This document shows positions 49,284 through 60,514 of a stretch of DNA of 64,000 bases, piece after piece. The notes below the pieces were generated by a model. The model was not told the origin of the DNA and made no database searches. It was given only the letters and a program-made list of their open reading frames with translations. This stretch comes from Xestospongia muta. Its lineage: Eukaryota > Porifera > Demospongiae > Haplosclerida > Petrosiidae. Each line of letters begins with the position of its first letter. Within the stretch, counting starts at the first letter, position 1. The position numbers were made by a program, and so were the translations under genes. The stretch covers positions 377,001-441,000 of the forward strand of contig OY848924.1 of assembly GCA_963693285.1 (NCBI GenBank). The letters are read 5' to 3'.

Positions 49284-51080
49284 TGTCAATTTTTATATCA
49301 CTGTCTTTGTTACATACACAAGATGACTAGCTGGTCTTTGATTTCTTTGTCAAACTAGTACATCTGACAGATTTTTGACTAGTGACTTAACAAATCAAGT
49401 GACCTTTGTCCTAACTCCTCCTCTAATTGAGTCTATAAGAAGTCAGTAGAAATATATATCTGATTATCATATATATGTAATGTACACTGAAGATGGACAC
49501 ATGGAATAATAAATACATGTATAGTTCAAATTTTAAGTCAGTTATATTTGTTTTTCCAGTTGTCATGGAAACTACATACAAAGGTTCAGTCAAGAGGATG
49601 ATCTGTTTATTGGTAATTAAATATTAAGTGAATTCCATCTGTATCTTTAATTAGATCATTACTTGAGGCCTTCTTGATAGCAAAGACAAATAAGAATTAA
49701 GAAAAATCTACAGAGATAGAGTTCAATTCATGAGGTCATATTATCACTATCACTAATTTAAACTCCATTAAGTTTCTAGAGATTGTCATTAGACCTCCAT
49801 AGGATGGTACTGAGTGTAAGAGGTAGTGTCATATTCACTTATTGACTGTGAAAGACTAAGCTATCACTTCATTCATATTAGGTAATATCACATGATGGCA
49901 GTTCAGTAACTAATTCTACAAGTATATTACTTACCAATTTCTTTTGATTACAAATGTACCACAAATTCAACAAGATCCAAAGTCTACACAAAGATCAATC
50001 AGTGTTTCTTATTAAGTCTGAAGTGACATCAGTCATGGTAGACAACTGGTCTATATACAAACAGATTTTATCTGAAAGTTATGCTATATATAATTATAGA
50101 TATGTGGGTGGTGTTACTTACAGCCAACCAGATGGTTGAAAGTGTTCACCTGACAGAATCTCTATTGAGTACACTCCTACAATTTAATAATAATTAAAAT
50201 AGCTACACCTTACACTGTAGTAATACTACACATACCTTTTATACCACATGTTAGTGAGTGTAAGTCACACACTGAAAAGCTATAGTTGATAGTACTCAAC
50301 AAGTTTTGAGATAATTATATGTTAACAATTATAATGATGATATCATAGTAGCCAATCAAAATATAAATTTGATTACAAATGTACAACTACACTAAAATAT
50401 ATGTAAAGATTTTATTAACTAATTTATTATTGTGTGATAGTAGTGAACTCACTAATCTCTTGAACTGACACTTCAACTCCAAGTTACCAATACTGAACTT
50501 ATGATAGCTAGTGCTGTGGGTCAGTCATTCACACAATGTGATGATGATCCATTCTAACTTGAGTTTACAATGATAACTTCAAACTAAATTAGCCATTGGG
50601 TAAGTGCTTTCAATAATAATACAGCAAATACTTGCATTATCCATTAATTCTGTGCATTCCTTCAGAGATTGAGTGAACCCTACTTGTAATCTGCTGGCAG
50701 CTGCATGATACAATTAGCACATGGTTAACAGTTTCAACCACACCTACATTATTGATAATCAAACCACCCACTCACATATATTTGAGGTATTAACTTTTTT
50801 GATTCTTATCTAAACTAGTATATACCACAGAATGTATTCATACAGTTTAGTAAGGTCCTTTCTCATGTAGTTCACATATAATATTTAGAACTATACTTTT
50901 GCTTCAATTTCTCCAAAAGTAGACAATAATTCATAGCATATGCCATGACTACAGTGGTAAATAAAACTATACAGTAAATAAAAAATATTATATATATATA
51001 TAACAAACTACAGGGATAACTTCAAAGGTAATATAAAATATAAACACACAGAATAGCAAGTAATTGAGTTTGATAGTTCA
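49284..51080. other. Intergenic region between A2 and gene C
   Basis: 49284-49860 has no match in the window. 49870-50285 copies 12820-13255 and 22640-23070. 50300-51080 resembles the 3' flanks of B2 and the orphan exon. No gene seen. Confidence 0.5.
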
Positions 51081-52383
51081 TTAGTATTTTTTGATCCAAC
51101 TTAGACCAGTCAAATGTGCACGATCTTCTGGAGGTACTTTTATTAAAGCACTCTCTGTAGTATTAAGTACTACACTCACAGCAGTCATAAGATTCTCAGC
51201 ATTAACTGTCAACAATCTAGTAGCTTCCTTATCTGCCTCTAGATCTGTAATATAAATCAAGTATATATGATAAATATTACATGTAAAATACATTATAATA
51301 CAATGACATGTACTATTATAATATAATAATAAACTACTAATCATATAATAACTATATACTGACTATAACAATTTATAATATAAGTATTATCCCAAGCTTA
51401 CATGGAGTATGTATAATAGCTTAATATAAATGAACTGTAGTTTCACATTTGTGGAATGAGTTCATAACAGTGATGGTAATAACTAAATATTCAAGTTATT
51501 TCTTTAGCGTCTTCAACCATTTGTAAACATTTAAAACCATTAGCTTTATTTTAAGGTATTCTATTATAACTTAGTGTGATCACAGTCAAAATAAGTCCTC
51601 TGTTTTGTAGATTATAACAATGTTTGGATACTAATACTCCACAATTTATAACATACCATCTCCTCCTCTTCTTCCATGCACACCAACATTAATTTTGAGC
51701 TGAGTAGCATAGTTTGGAATACCATCAATAACTTGTGATAGAGTCTGTAAAGAAAATATAAAACTAGTTGAGACAAAGTTTTACAAACAGTCATATACAG
51801 GTGGTGTTAATAAAATTGACTTTCCTTATAGTCATGACTAATCAATATAATCAGAAATACTAGCAAATTATAAATTATACAATCAATCAATCACTGTATT
51901 TATTACTATTACTTAAAAATTACTCTATATTTGTACAATTTTATTATTTAACAATTTAACTCACATTTTTCAGTTGTGTGTCTGTACAGACTTCAACAAC
52001 TTTTGCTGCTATATTGACAACCTCTTCACTGTCTTTGACAATAAGGTGAGCTGTTTGTATAAAATCTTCTTTAGAAGTGATATCACCTTCTTCATCTCTA
52101 TAAAAGGAGGATTATCAGAACATAAAGTAGACCGTTAGTCAGAACATAATTCCATGGTTACAGATATACTTGTATTTCATACATAGAAATTCAAAGAAAT
52201 AATTCAGTTCATAAGAGAACTTATATATAAGTTAACTAAAGTACACATTTCATTCTATGACACTTACTTTTCAAACTTTGACATTTGCATCATTAGTTTG
52301 GCCATTCGTTTAGTAGCTACTATCATATCATTATCTTTCTCTTCCCATTGTTTAGCTTGTTTATGAAGACAATGAGCAGCAAA
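51081..52383 (-). CDS. Gene C vinculin/alpha-catenin-type tail (four exons)
   Basis: Exons 52268-52383, 51965-52097, 51657-51744 and 51081-51244. Blocks in order: [76 protein letters not shown] and a C-terminal LSWIKKY. Vinculin has the same order (CLHDEATKW, NDIIAAAKRMALLM, VTRLAKEVAKQC, IPTISTQLKI, EQATEMLVHNAQNLM, SIKI and a Trp-rich end). The region covers essentially the entire five-helix tail and ends with the protein, as in vinculin. Confidence 0.88.
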
Positions 52384-55300
52384 CTAGATGGAAATGAGAA
52401 TTAACTTCTTAATAATTATTTTAATAATATTATTCTGTGTTGTTACAAGGCTAAGGCTTACAAAAAGTAATTTGGTACAGAATTACACACAACAGCAAGT
52501 GCAATAAAATGAGTTTTAATTACATGTGCCAACTGAATAAATTAAATATATTTGATCAATTTAAAATGTATTTCTTACTCCAATAGGATTGGATGATTGG
52601 GAAGGAGTTTCTTGTTCCATTTCATCAAATTCTTGTTCTTCTATTGACATTGCAAGAACACAAAATAAGTTTATGCTATTGAAATAAAGCTAACATACTT
52701 TTATTAACAGAAGATATTCGAGCTAGATTAAGTACAAATTATTGTAAGAATAAACAAATAAAATTGCTAACTTACTTCTCTTCCTTGGCACAAGTAGAAT
52801 TGAAGGTGATACAGCTTCAGAAGAAGTCTTTCCTAGTGATAATAGATAAATATGTCATATTTAATTGATAAAACAGACAATGTACTTTTTCTTTTAGCTA
52901 ATTATAAGAAGTTAAAGTAAATTTATATGCATAGTTTAAATTAAAACTTAACATACCTTTTTTTGTCCTTGTTCTTGGTGTTATTGGAGGTGGAACATTG
53001 AATGTAGGAAAAGAGTAACCTACAGTGATAAACAAATGAATATACATGTACACAATGTAGCTCTAACTTACAAGTTGATAGATACTCATTCTGAATATCT
53101 GATCTGGCTAAAAATTCACATATCTTATCACCTATTCTCTTATTTTCAATTGGAGGATCATCTATAACAGTGATGATTGTTCTCCAAGACACCTCACATG
53201 TTCTCTTATCAATCCAGATCTGAAGTACTTCTGACAGCTTTTTGGTGCTATCATATGTTATGTTATATTCAGCAGATTTTATGTCACCATGACATACAGC
53301 AAGTTGTTCACCAATAGTACCCCACATATGTTTGATATTGTGAAGCAGTGACATGAGATGTAGTTTCTTTGGCACTTTACCTAATAATAATAGGATGTAT
53401 GTCATAGTACCAAATGTAGAACATTTTTAAATTTATACTCACATAACAAGTCAATAGGAATTTCTTTTTGAGACAAGGGCTCTGCATGTTTGGAAACAGG
53501 TTGAACAGCAGGAACTTCATCTAAAGAATAGTATAAATTAATTCATAACAATTATGATTAAGATAATATATTTAATATCTCAAACCTGTCATACTTTGTA
53601 TTTGTTGTAATTCTTCACTTGCAATAACTAAACTCCCTCCATCTCTCATTCCCTTAAATGTGAGCTTTAAATCTGTAAGCTCTTGGTTGGCTTTGAGTGA
53701 GGCCTTAAATTTTAAGAAATGTAGAGCATTGTCAGGTTGACTTCTATCAACAGCTTCCTTAGTGACCTTATTAAAATAATATTGTGATCATTTACATTAA
53801 AAAGATTTAACATCTTACTTGAAATGGCATTTTTAATGGCTTGATGTCATAGCAGTCATTGACAAGTAAAAATGTCACTTCATTGACTTCTGGATCAAAA
53901 TGAAAAGAGACTGATTCCATCTTATTCCAAATTTCATAAGACTTCTCAGTGTTAACTCTCTATAACAGACAAAATAGTAGATATTATATATATATATATT
54001 GAGGATTGTGTTAAATAAGTACAATATTATTTTACTTGTAACTGATTACCTTAAGAAAAGGTCCAAGATTCTTTGTGACTACTGCTTGGATTATCCAACT
54101 GAACCTTAACATATGTTTGAAAAATACTGTCATCACATAGCTAGAAGATGGTGAGCGAAATAAAAGACCTTTTAACTTCTGCTTGACAATGCTGAATACA
54201 GAGAAATCAGACACTCTTACAACACCAGAGTTATCATTAGGCTTGAAGTCTTGATCAATTTCAATTGGCACTAGTTCAAATTTATAAGGTGGTGGACCTT
54301 TAGCTTTTATAAAAGCTAACTGTTCACATTCTTCTTGTGATGTCAGTTCAACATTATGTTGAATATGAAGCTCAATAGGTTTTGAAAATTTTCCAGTTGT
54401 TTCAATTTTATAGAAACAGCTCACAACCTCAACATCAGGAGGTAGAATGATATCTGTTTCCACTGGTGCAACAACCTTAATTTCAGTTTTAACTTCTTCT
54501 TTCTTCTCTACTGCTGATGGTGGAATAACTAACATGACTCCATAGTCTCTTTTCTCAAGGACCTGGTCGTCTTCAACATATTCAATATTCCACTTAGACA
54601 CATCTTCCAAAACTACATAATAACAAATAAAGTATATGTGAGTGTGTAGTGTTGTTGATATTTAATAATACCTCACCTTGCTTTGGATTATACTTGTTAA
54701 AGAGACTAACAATTTCCTCCCTGCTTGTATTTTGACATTTTTGGAAGGGAGTCTTACCTTCATTGTTCTTAACAGTTAAATCTACTCCTTCAGATAGCAA
54801 GCAGCTAATAATATTAAGATGACCCTCACAGCAAGCAATATGCAATGCAGTATTACCATACTAACAAAAGTAAATTATCAACAAAAAGTGTCATATACTA
54901 ACCATATCACAAATATTAGGATCAGTACTATATTTTAAGAGTAACTGAACTATCTCAGTGTGATCATTACATGAAGCCCAATGAAGAGCTGTCCATTGAT
55001 CCTAGAGAAATTAATTATTATATGTTACATTGACTAGTACAACATTAACATCAATTATATTACTAACTCACACTATACATTATATATCCTGTACTAGTAT
55101 GATATAGACTTAATACTATGTAGTACATACAACAATATCTATACTCAATACACACTTACCTTGTCACAAATATTGGGATCAGCATTATATTGTAACAGTA
55201 ACTGGACTATCACAGTGCAACCATTACTTGAGGCACAATATAGAGCTGTCTGCTGATACTAGAGAATTTAATTATTATAGGTTACATTGACTAGTATAAT

Positions 55301-58300
55301 ATTAACATCAATTATAGCATTAACTCACACTATAAACTATATATCCTGTACTAGTATGATATAGACTTAATATTGTGTAGTACATACAACAATATCTATA
55401 CATAATACACGCTGACCTCGTCACAAATATTGGGATCAGCTTGATGTTCTAAGAGTAACTGGACTATCTTAGTATGACCATTCCTTGAGGCCCAATATAG
55501 TGCTGTCTGCTGATCCTAGAGAAATTAATTATCATAGGTTACATTGACTAGTATAATATTAACATCAATTATATTACTAACTCACATTATACACTATATA
55601 TCCTGTACTAGTATGATATAGACTTAATACTATGTAGTACATACAACAATATCTATATACAATACACACTGACCTCGTCACAAATATTGGGATCAGCTTG
55701 ATGTTGTAAGAGTAACTGGATTATTTTAGTGTGACCATTCCTTGAGGCCCAATATAGTGCTGTCTGCTGATCCTAGAGAAATTAATTATTATAGGTTACA
55801 TTGACTAGTACATCATTAACATCAATTATCTCACTAACTCACATTATACATTATATATCCTGTACTAGTATGATATAGACTTAATACTATGCAGTACATA
55901 CAATAATATCTATATACAATACAGACTGACCTTGTTACAAATATTGGGATCAGCTTTATATTGTAATAGTGACTGGACTATTTCAGTGTAACCATTATAT
56001 GAGGCCCAATATAGAGCTGTCTCTTTATCCTATAGAAATTAATTATTATAAGACACATTGACTAGTATAATATTAACATCAATTTTATCACTAACTCACA
56101 TTATACACTATATATCCTGTACTAGTATGATATAGACTTAATACTATGTAGTATATACAACAATATCTATACATAATACACACAGACCTCATCACAAATA
56201 TTGGGATCAGCTTTATATTGTAACAGTGACTGGACTATTTCAGTGTAACCATTATATGAGGCCCAATATAGAGCTGTCTCCTTATCCTATAGAAATTAAT
56301 TATTATAAGTTACATTGACTAGTATAATATTAACATCAATTTTATCACTAACTCACATTATACACTATATATCCTGTACTAGTATGATATAGACTTAATA
56401 CTATGTAATACATACAACAATATCTATACACAATACACACTGACCTTGTTACAAATATTGGGATCAGCATTATATTGTAAGAGTGACTGGACTATCTCAG
56501 CGTCACCTTTCTCTAAGGCAATTTGTAGAGCTGTTTTATGATCCTACAGAAGTTAACAATTATTGAATATATTGACTAGTCTAAAATTAATAACAAAATC
56601 TATACATAATACACACTGGCCTTGTCATAAATATTGGGATCAGCATTATACTGTAAGAGTAACTGGACTACCTCAATGTGACCATTCCTTGAGGCCCAAT
56701 ATAGAGCTGTCCATTGATACTATATAAATTAATTATAATGGTTTACATTGACTAGTACAACATTAACATCAATTATATCACTAACTCACAAATCTATACG
56801 CAATACACACTGACCTTGTTACAAATATTGGGGTCAGCATTATAATCTAAGAGTAATTGGACTACCTCAGAGTAACCATTTCTTGAAGCATGATATAGAG
56901 CTGTCTCCTGATACTACAGAAATTAATTAAAATATGTTTCATTGACTAGTACAACATTAACATCAATTATATCACTAACTCACACTATACACTATATATC
57001 CTGTACTAGTATGATATAGACTTAATACTATGTAGTACATACAACAATATCTATACACAATATACACTGACCTTGTCACAAATATTGGGATCAGCTTTAT
57101 ATTGTAACAGTAACTGGACTATCTCAGTGTCACCATTTCTTGAGGCCCAATATAGAGCTGTCTCTTGATCCTACAGAAATTAATTATTATGTTACATTGA
57201 CTAGTACAACATTAACATCAATTATATCACTAACTCGCACTATACACTATATATCCTGTACTAGTATGATATAGACTTAATACTATGTAGTACATACAAC
57301 AATATCTATACACAATACACACTGACCTCATTACAAATATTGGGATCAGCTTTATATTGTAAGAGTAACTGGACTATCTTAATGCGACCATTTCTTGAGG
57401 ACCAATATAAAGCTGTTTCTTGATCCTACAGAAATTAATTATTATAAGTTACATTGACTAGTACAATATTAACATTAATTATTTCACTAACTCACATTAT
57501 ACACTATATGTGACCTTATTTGCAAAAAGGGACCACTTCTGTCAAAATATTATAAAACCACTGTTAAAACATTTAAAAAAACATTTTTGCATGCATATAG
57601 AATAGTTATGCATATATAGCAACTGTATGTATACAAAACTGAGATGTTTGAGATGTTTTAACAGTGACTTTTTTATAAATCAGGTCACAAATATTTTGAA
57701 AGAAGTGGTCCCTTTTTGCAAATCAGGTCACATATATAATGTGCTAGTATGATATAGACTTAATACTATGTAGTACGTACAACAATATCTATACACAATA
57801 TACACTGACCTTGTTACAAATATTAGGATCAGCATTAATTTGTAAGAGTAACTGGACTATCTCAGTGTGACAATATCTCAAGGCCTTATGTAGAGCTGTC
57901 TGTTGATCCTACAGAAATTAATTATTATATGTTATATTGACTATTACAATATTACTATCATTACATAATATAAGATATTCTAATGTTTATTCTGATAGAG
58001 AACTGTCTTACATATTTAATCACTTGTTTTACTGATGAGTGATCTTTCATTATAAGTGATTATCATTTTATTGTAATTGAAAGGACTAATTTTGATTTCA
58101 CTAAACAGTGGTATTAAGTTCCCTAACCTCATCTCTGTAATTCACATCTGCTCCATTCTTAAGAGTTAATTTCACTCTCTCTAGGTCTCCATCTTTAGCA
58201 GCATTGAGAAGAGGTAAATTATAGCTCTGAAAATAGCAAGATATAGATTTATAAATCATAGATGACTTTCAATGAAGGGTTTTTCTTTAAGGGTTAAAAC

Positions 58301-58715
58301 AAAGACCCAATAAAGTAGGAACAGTAATAACCTAATTTTCAGTTGATTAATTGACTACTTCAACTTTATTCATGTTGATAAGTCACAATAGAATTAATGT
58401 GTGTCTAAGAATACAGATCAAATAAGCTATAAATAGTAATAACTTAATTATTCCACATTCATTTACTTTGTTTCGCCAGTTCTGGTTTAATTTACTAATA
58501 ATATGCAGTGGACAATCATCTACCATTAGACTACTGGACCCTATACATTGTTATATACTATAAGTAACTAATGTACAAATGTGCGTTTTATAGAAGATAC
58601 AACTTTGTGTCCATTGATAACAATGATATAAAATGTTTGGACTACACTATATAGTACATATACTATACAAACTCACATGATTCCTTATACCTAAAATGCG
58701 TTTTATAGTAGCCAT
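51081..58715 (-). CDS. Gene C: complete ANK-ZU5-UPA-DEATH-vinculin-tail protein
   Basis: Twenty-seven exons with consistent phases give 3465 nt, about 1154 residues: 58677-58715 ([13 protein letters not shown]), 58128-58226, twelve 99-nt ANK exons starting at 57810, 57327, 57072, 56815, 56621, 56445, 56188, 55931, 55674, 55417, 55160 and 54903, then 54677-54860, 54050-54612, 53819-53959, 53586-53766, 53443-53520, 53072-53380, 52957-53019, 52776-52832, 52579-52640, 52268-52383, 51965-52097, 51657-51744 and 51081-51244 (stop TAA). The first half matches the ankyrin plan (ANK, ZU5, UPA, DEATH); the last 165 residues match the vinculin tail. Known roles are ANK for partner binding, DEATH for homotypic contacts and vinculin tail for F-actin. 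A cytoskeletal/death-signalling adaptor is inferred. No signal peptide or membrane segment. One intron (57427-57809) has gained a MITE; one donor is GC. Confidence 0.85.
52579..53019 (-). CDS. Gene C linker exons between DEATH and tail
   Basis: Three short exons (52957-53019, 52776-52832, 52579-52640) encode a Pro/Ser/Lys/Glu-rich, low-complexity linker ([30 protein letters not shown]). B2 lacks the middle exon. No domain. Confidence 0.7.
53072..53380 (-). CDS. Gene C DEATH domain exon
   Basis: Reads [16 protein letters not shown] ... [13 protein letters not shown] ... [11 protein letters not shown]. Aligns without gaps to the B2 DEATH exon over most of its length. Confidence 0.82.
53586..53959 (-). 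CDS. Gene C UPA-like region (two exons)
   Basis: Exons 53819-53959 and 53586-53766 lie between ZU5 and DEATH, the place of UPA in ankyrin, UNC5 and PIDD. They contain beta-like stretches ([25 protein letters not shown]). Assigned on position plus character. Confidence 0.6.
54050..54612 (-). CDS. Gene C ZU5 domain exon
   Basis: About 187 residues beginning [11 protein letters not shown]. Contains [30 protein letters not shown] and [14 protein letters not shown], characteristic ZU5 strands. Only one ZU5 is present, whereas vertebrate ankyrins have two. Confidence 0.85.
54677..57908 (-). repeat. Gene C tandem ANK exon-intron array
   Basis: Twelve 99-nt exons, each one phase-0 ANK repeat, plus the 184-nt capping exon (54677-54860; [16 protein letters not shown]). 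Most starts are exactly 257 bp apart: 56445, 56188, 55931, 55674, 55417, 55160, 54903; others are 255, 257, 194 and 176 bp. Exons and introns are both highly similar between units, which points to expansion by unequal crossing-over or conversion of a whole exon-intron unit. The 57810-57327 gap is larger because of an inserted MITE. The exon at 56621 uses a GC donor. Confidence 0.9.
57509..57732. mobile_element. MITE inserted in a gene C intron
   Basis: Inverted ends of about 45 bp (TGTGACCTTATTTGCAAAAA... and ...TTTTTGCAAATCAGGTCACA), 224 bp in all, flanked by TA. Comparison with the sister introns (ACACTATATATCCTG...) shows the empty site and a TA duplication. No ORF; a second inner inverted pair (CACTGTTAAAAC / GTTTTAACAGTG) lets it fold completely. 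Confidence 0.85.
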
Positions 58716-60211
58716 ACTTCAAGATATGATATGAAGTTCTAATATGTGTTCCTAAAAAATAATTCATTTATTTTATAGAAGTGGACAGTATATGAGTATT
58801 GAATTAACAATTACCATATTACAACTACTAATAGAAAGGAAATTATGACTGATAAGTTTCTTTATGCTGAAGTCTGCATTGTCATTAGTGGATAATGAAA
58901 AGTGGCACAATATTGAACCAAGACATATAACAACCTATGATTATATCTATATATCATTACTAACTCCATGTCTTTAGTCATCTACATTTACAGTATATGT
59001 ACACCATTATTTAATACAATTATATTTCTAGCTGTTAACTCTACACTTTTCTGGATCATTTTGGACACTGACTTAAACCTTTATATAATGACAGATAATA
59101 TCCTTGATACAACTTCCAATTACTGTTTAATATCAACAATAAACAACACAATAAAATAATGTTACAATTTAGATTAGATTGGGATGTTTTTGATATCTGT
59201 CTACAACTAGTATATATTAGTCTTCAATACAAAGGCAAGGCTTTTAAGTCTAAAAGTCTAAATATTCTACCTTCAATAGCTCTTGTCATAGATACTCTAG
59301 TCTGAACTTGTTGCTAACTAAGAGGTAGAGTTTAGTCTTACAATACTGAGCAATAACTGTGCACTGTGGTGACTAGAATCTAACTTATTACTATATGAGC
59401 TTATTCAACATGGTCCAAAGTTGGTGTACCTCTTTTATCTATAGTACCAAGTATATGAAAATCAAATCACTTTTATTGAAAATACATAATGTCCACTAGT
59501 AGATATATGATCTCTATTGTATGACTTGTGAGAAAATTCAGGATGATAGCTTCCTAAGTGTAAGAGTTACTTACTAGCAGAGTTGTCAATGACACACTTG
59601 CAAAATGGTCAAGTTCTTTGTTCAATCTCTTTGATCCAAATTATTCTCTTATACGTTTTTAAAACAGGCCACACTGTTCAGTCTTCTTTCAACAACTAGT
59701 ATATTCAGAGTTCTGTCAGGTCCAATATCTAGTTGTGGATTATTCCAGAGAAGGTGTAAATGTAATAAATACTATGAAAGTGACCACCAAGACTGCCTAA
59801 TCATATTTATAGGAAATACAATCACTAGTGATAAACTATATTAATAATATTCAAAGACATTTGCAGGTGGGCCACTGTTTACACTAGAGGTTAATGAAAA
59901 AACGACTCTTAACAGTTATGAATTTATTAAAATTGGCCACCAAAAGTACATCACAAACAGTGAACATATCTACCTCCACACATTTAATATATACATTATT
60001 ATATTGTATTTAAATGTATGGAAGTATAAGTTGTGAGTTATAGTTCCTGTTGACTACTGAAGTAATAAAATACATCAATAAATATATTGATATGACATGT
60101 TAAATAATACAAACAGTTAAAGAAGGAATAAAATAAAATACAACTGAACTGACAAGACACAAGACTGTATGACATCATCATGACATAATAACCTGTAACT
60201 ATTAATAGTAA
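58716..60211. other. Intergenic region between gene C and gene D
   Basis: Upstream of the gene C start. 58716-58760 still resembles the B1/B2 upstream sequence; the rest has little similarity to the other blocks until about 60060, where the DNA past the gene D stop matches the CLIP fossils. No other gene or clear promoter motif seen. Confidence 0.45.
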
Positions 60212-60514
60212 CTATTTGTCTATTTTTAGTAACTTGGCACAGTTAATACCACGATGTGTTGCCTTTTCAGGTTTAACAAAAATACCATAGTTTGGTTTAC
60301 AGGAAAAGTAACGTTTACCATTAACACTGCCATCATTTTTACCACCTAGAAGGAGAGAGAGAGAGAGAGAGAGAGAGAGTTAAAACAAACATAAAAATAA
60401 AGGGAACTAACTTGGTTTTCGAAATTCCACTCCAAGCCACACCCCTGGAGCAAAGTCAGTATGACCAATGTACTGAACTGTTCCTTTCTCTTTATTAACA
60501 AAAACACTCATACC
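60212..60514 (-). CDS. Gene D CAP-Gly domain 3 and C terminus
   Basis: Exons 60412-60514 and 60212-60345 read [22 protein letters not shown], joined in phase to [15 protein letters not shown] and [11 protein letters not shown]. The GKNDG motif that binds EEY/F tails is intact. The protein ends KLLKIDK. This is the exon from which the two fossils at 13.6 and 23.4 kb derive. Confidence 0.9.

Noticed and set aside
54903..57908. A regularly spaced direct-repeat array that could superficially resemble CRISPR or satellite DNA
   Set aside because: The repeats are 99-nt ANK exons plus introns with conserved splice sites; nothing prokaryotic is present.
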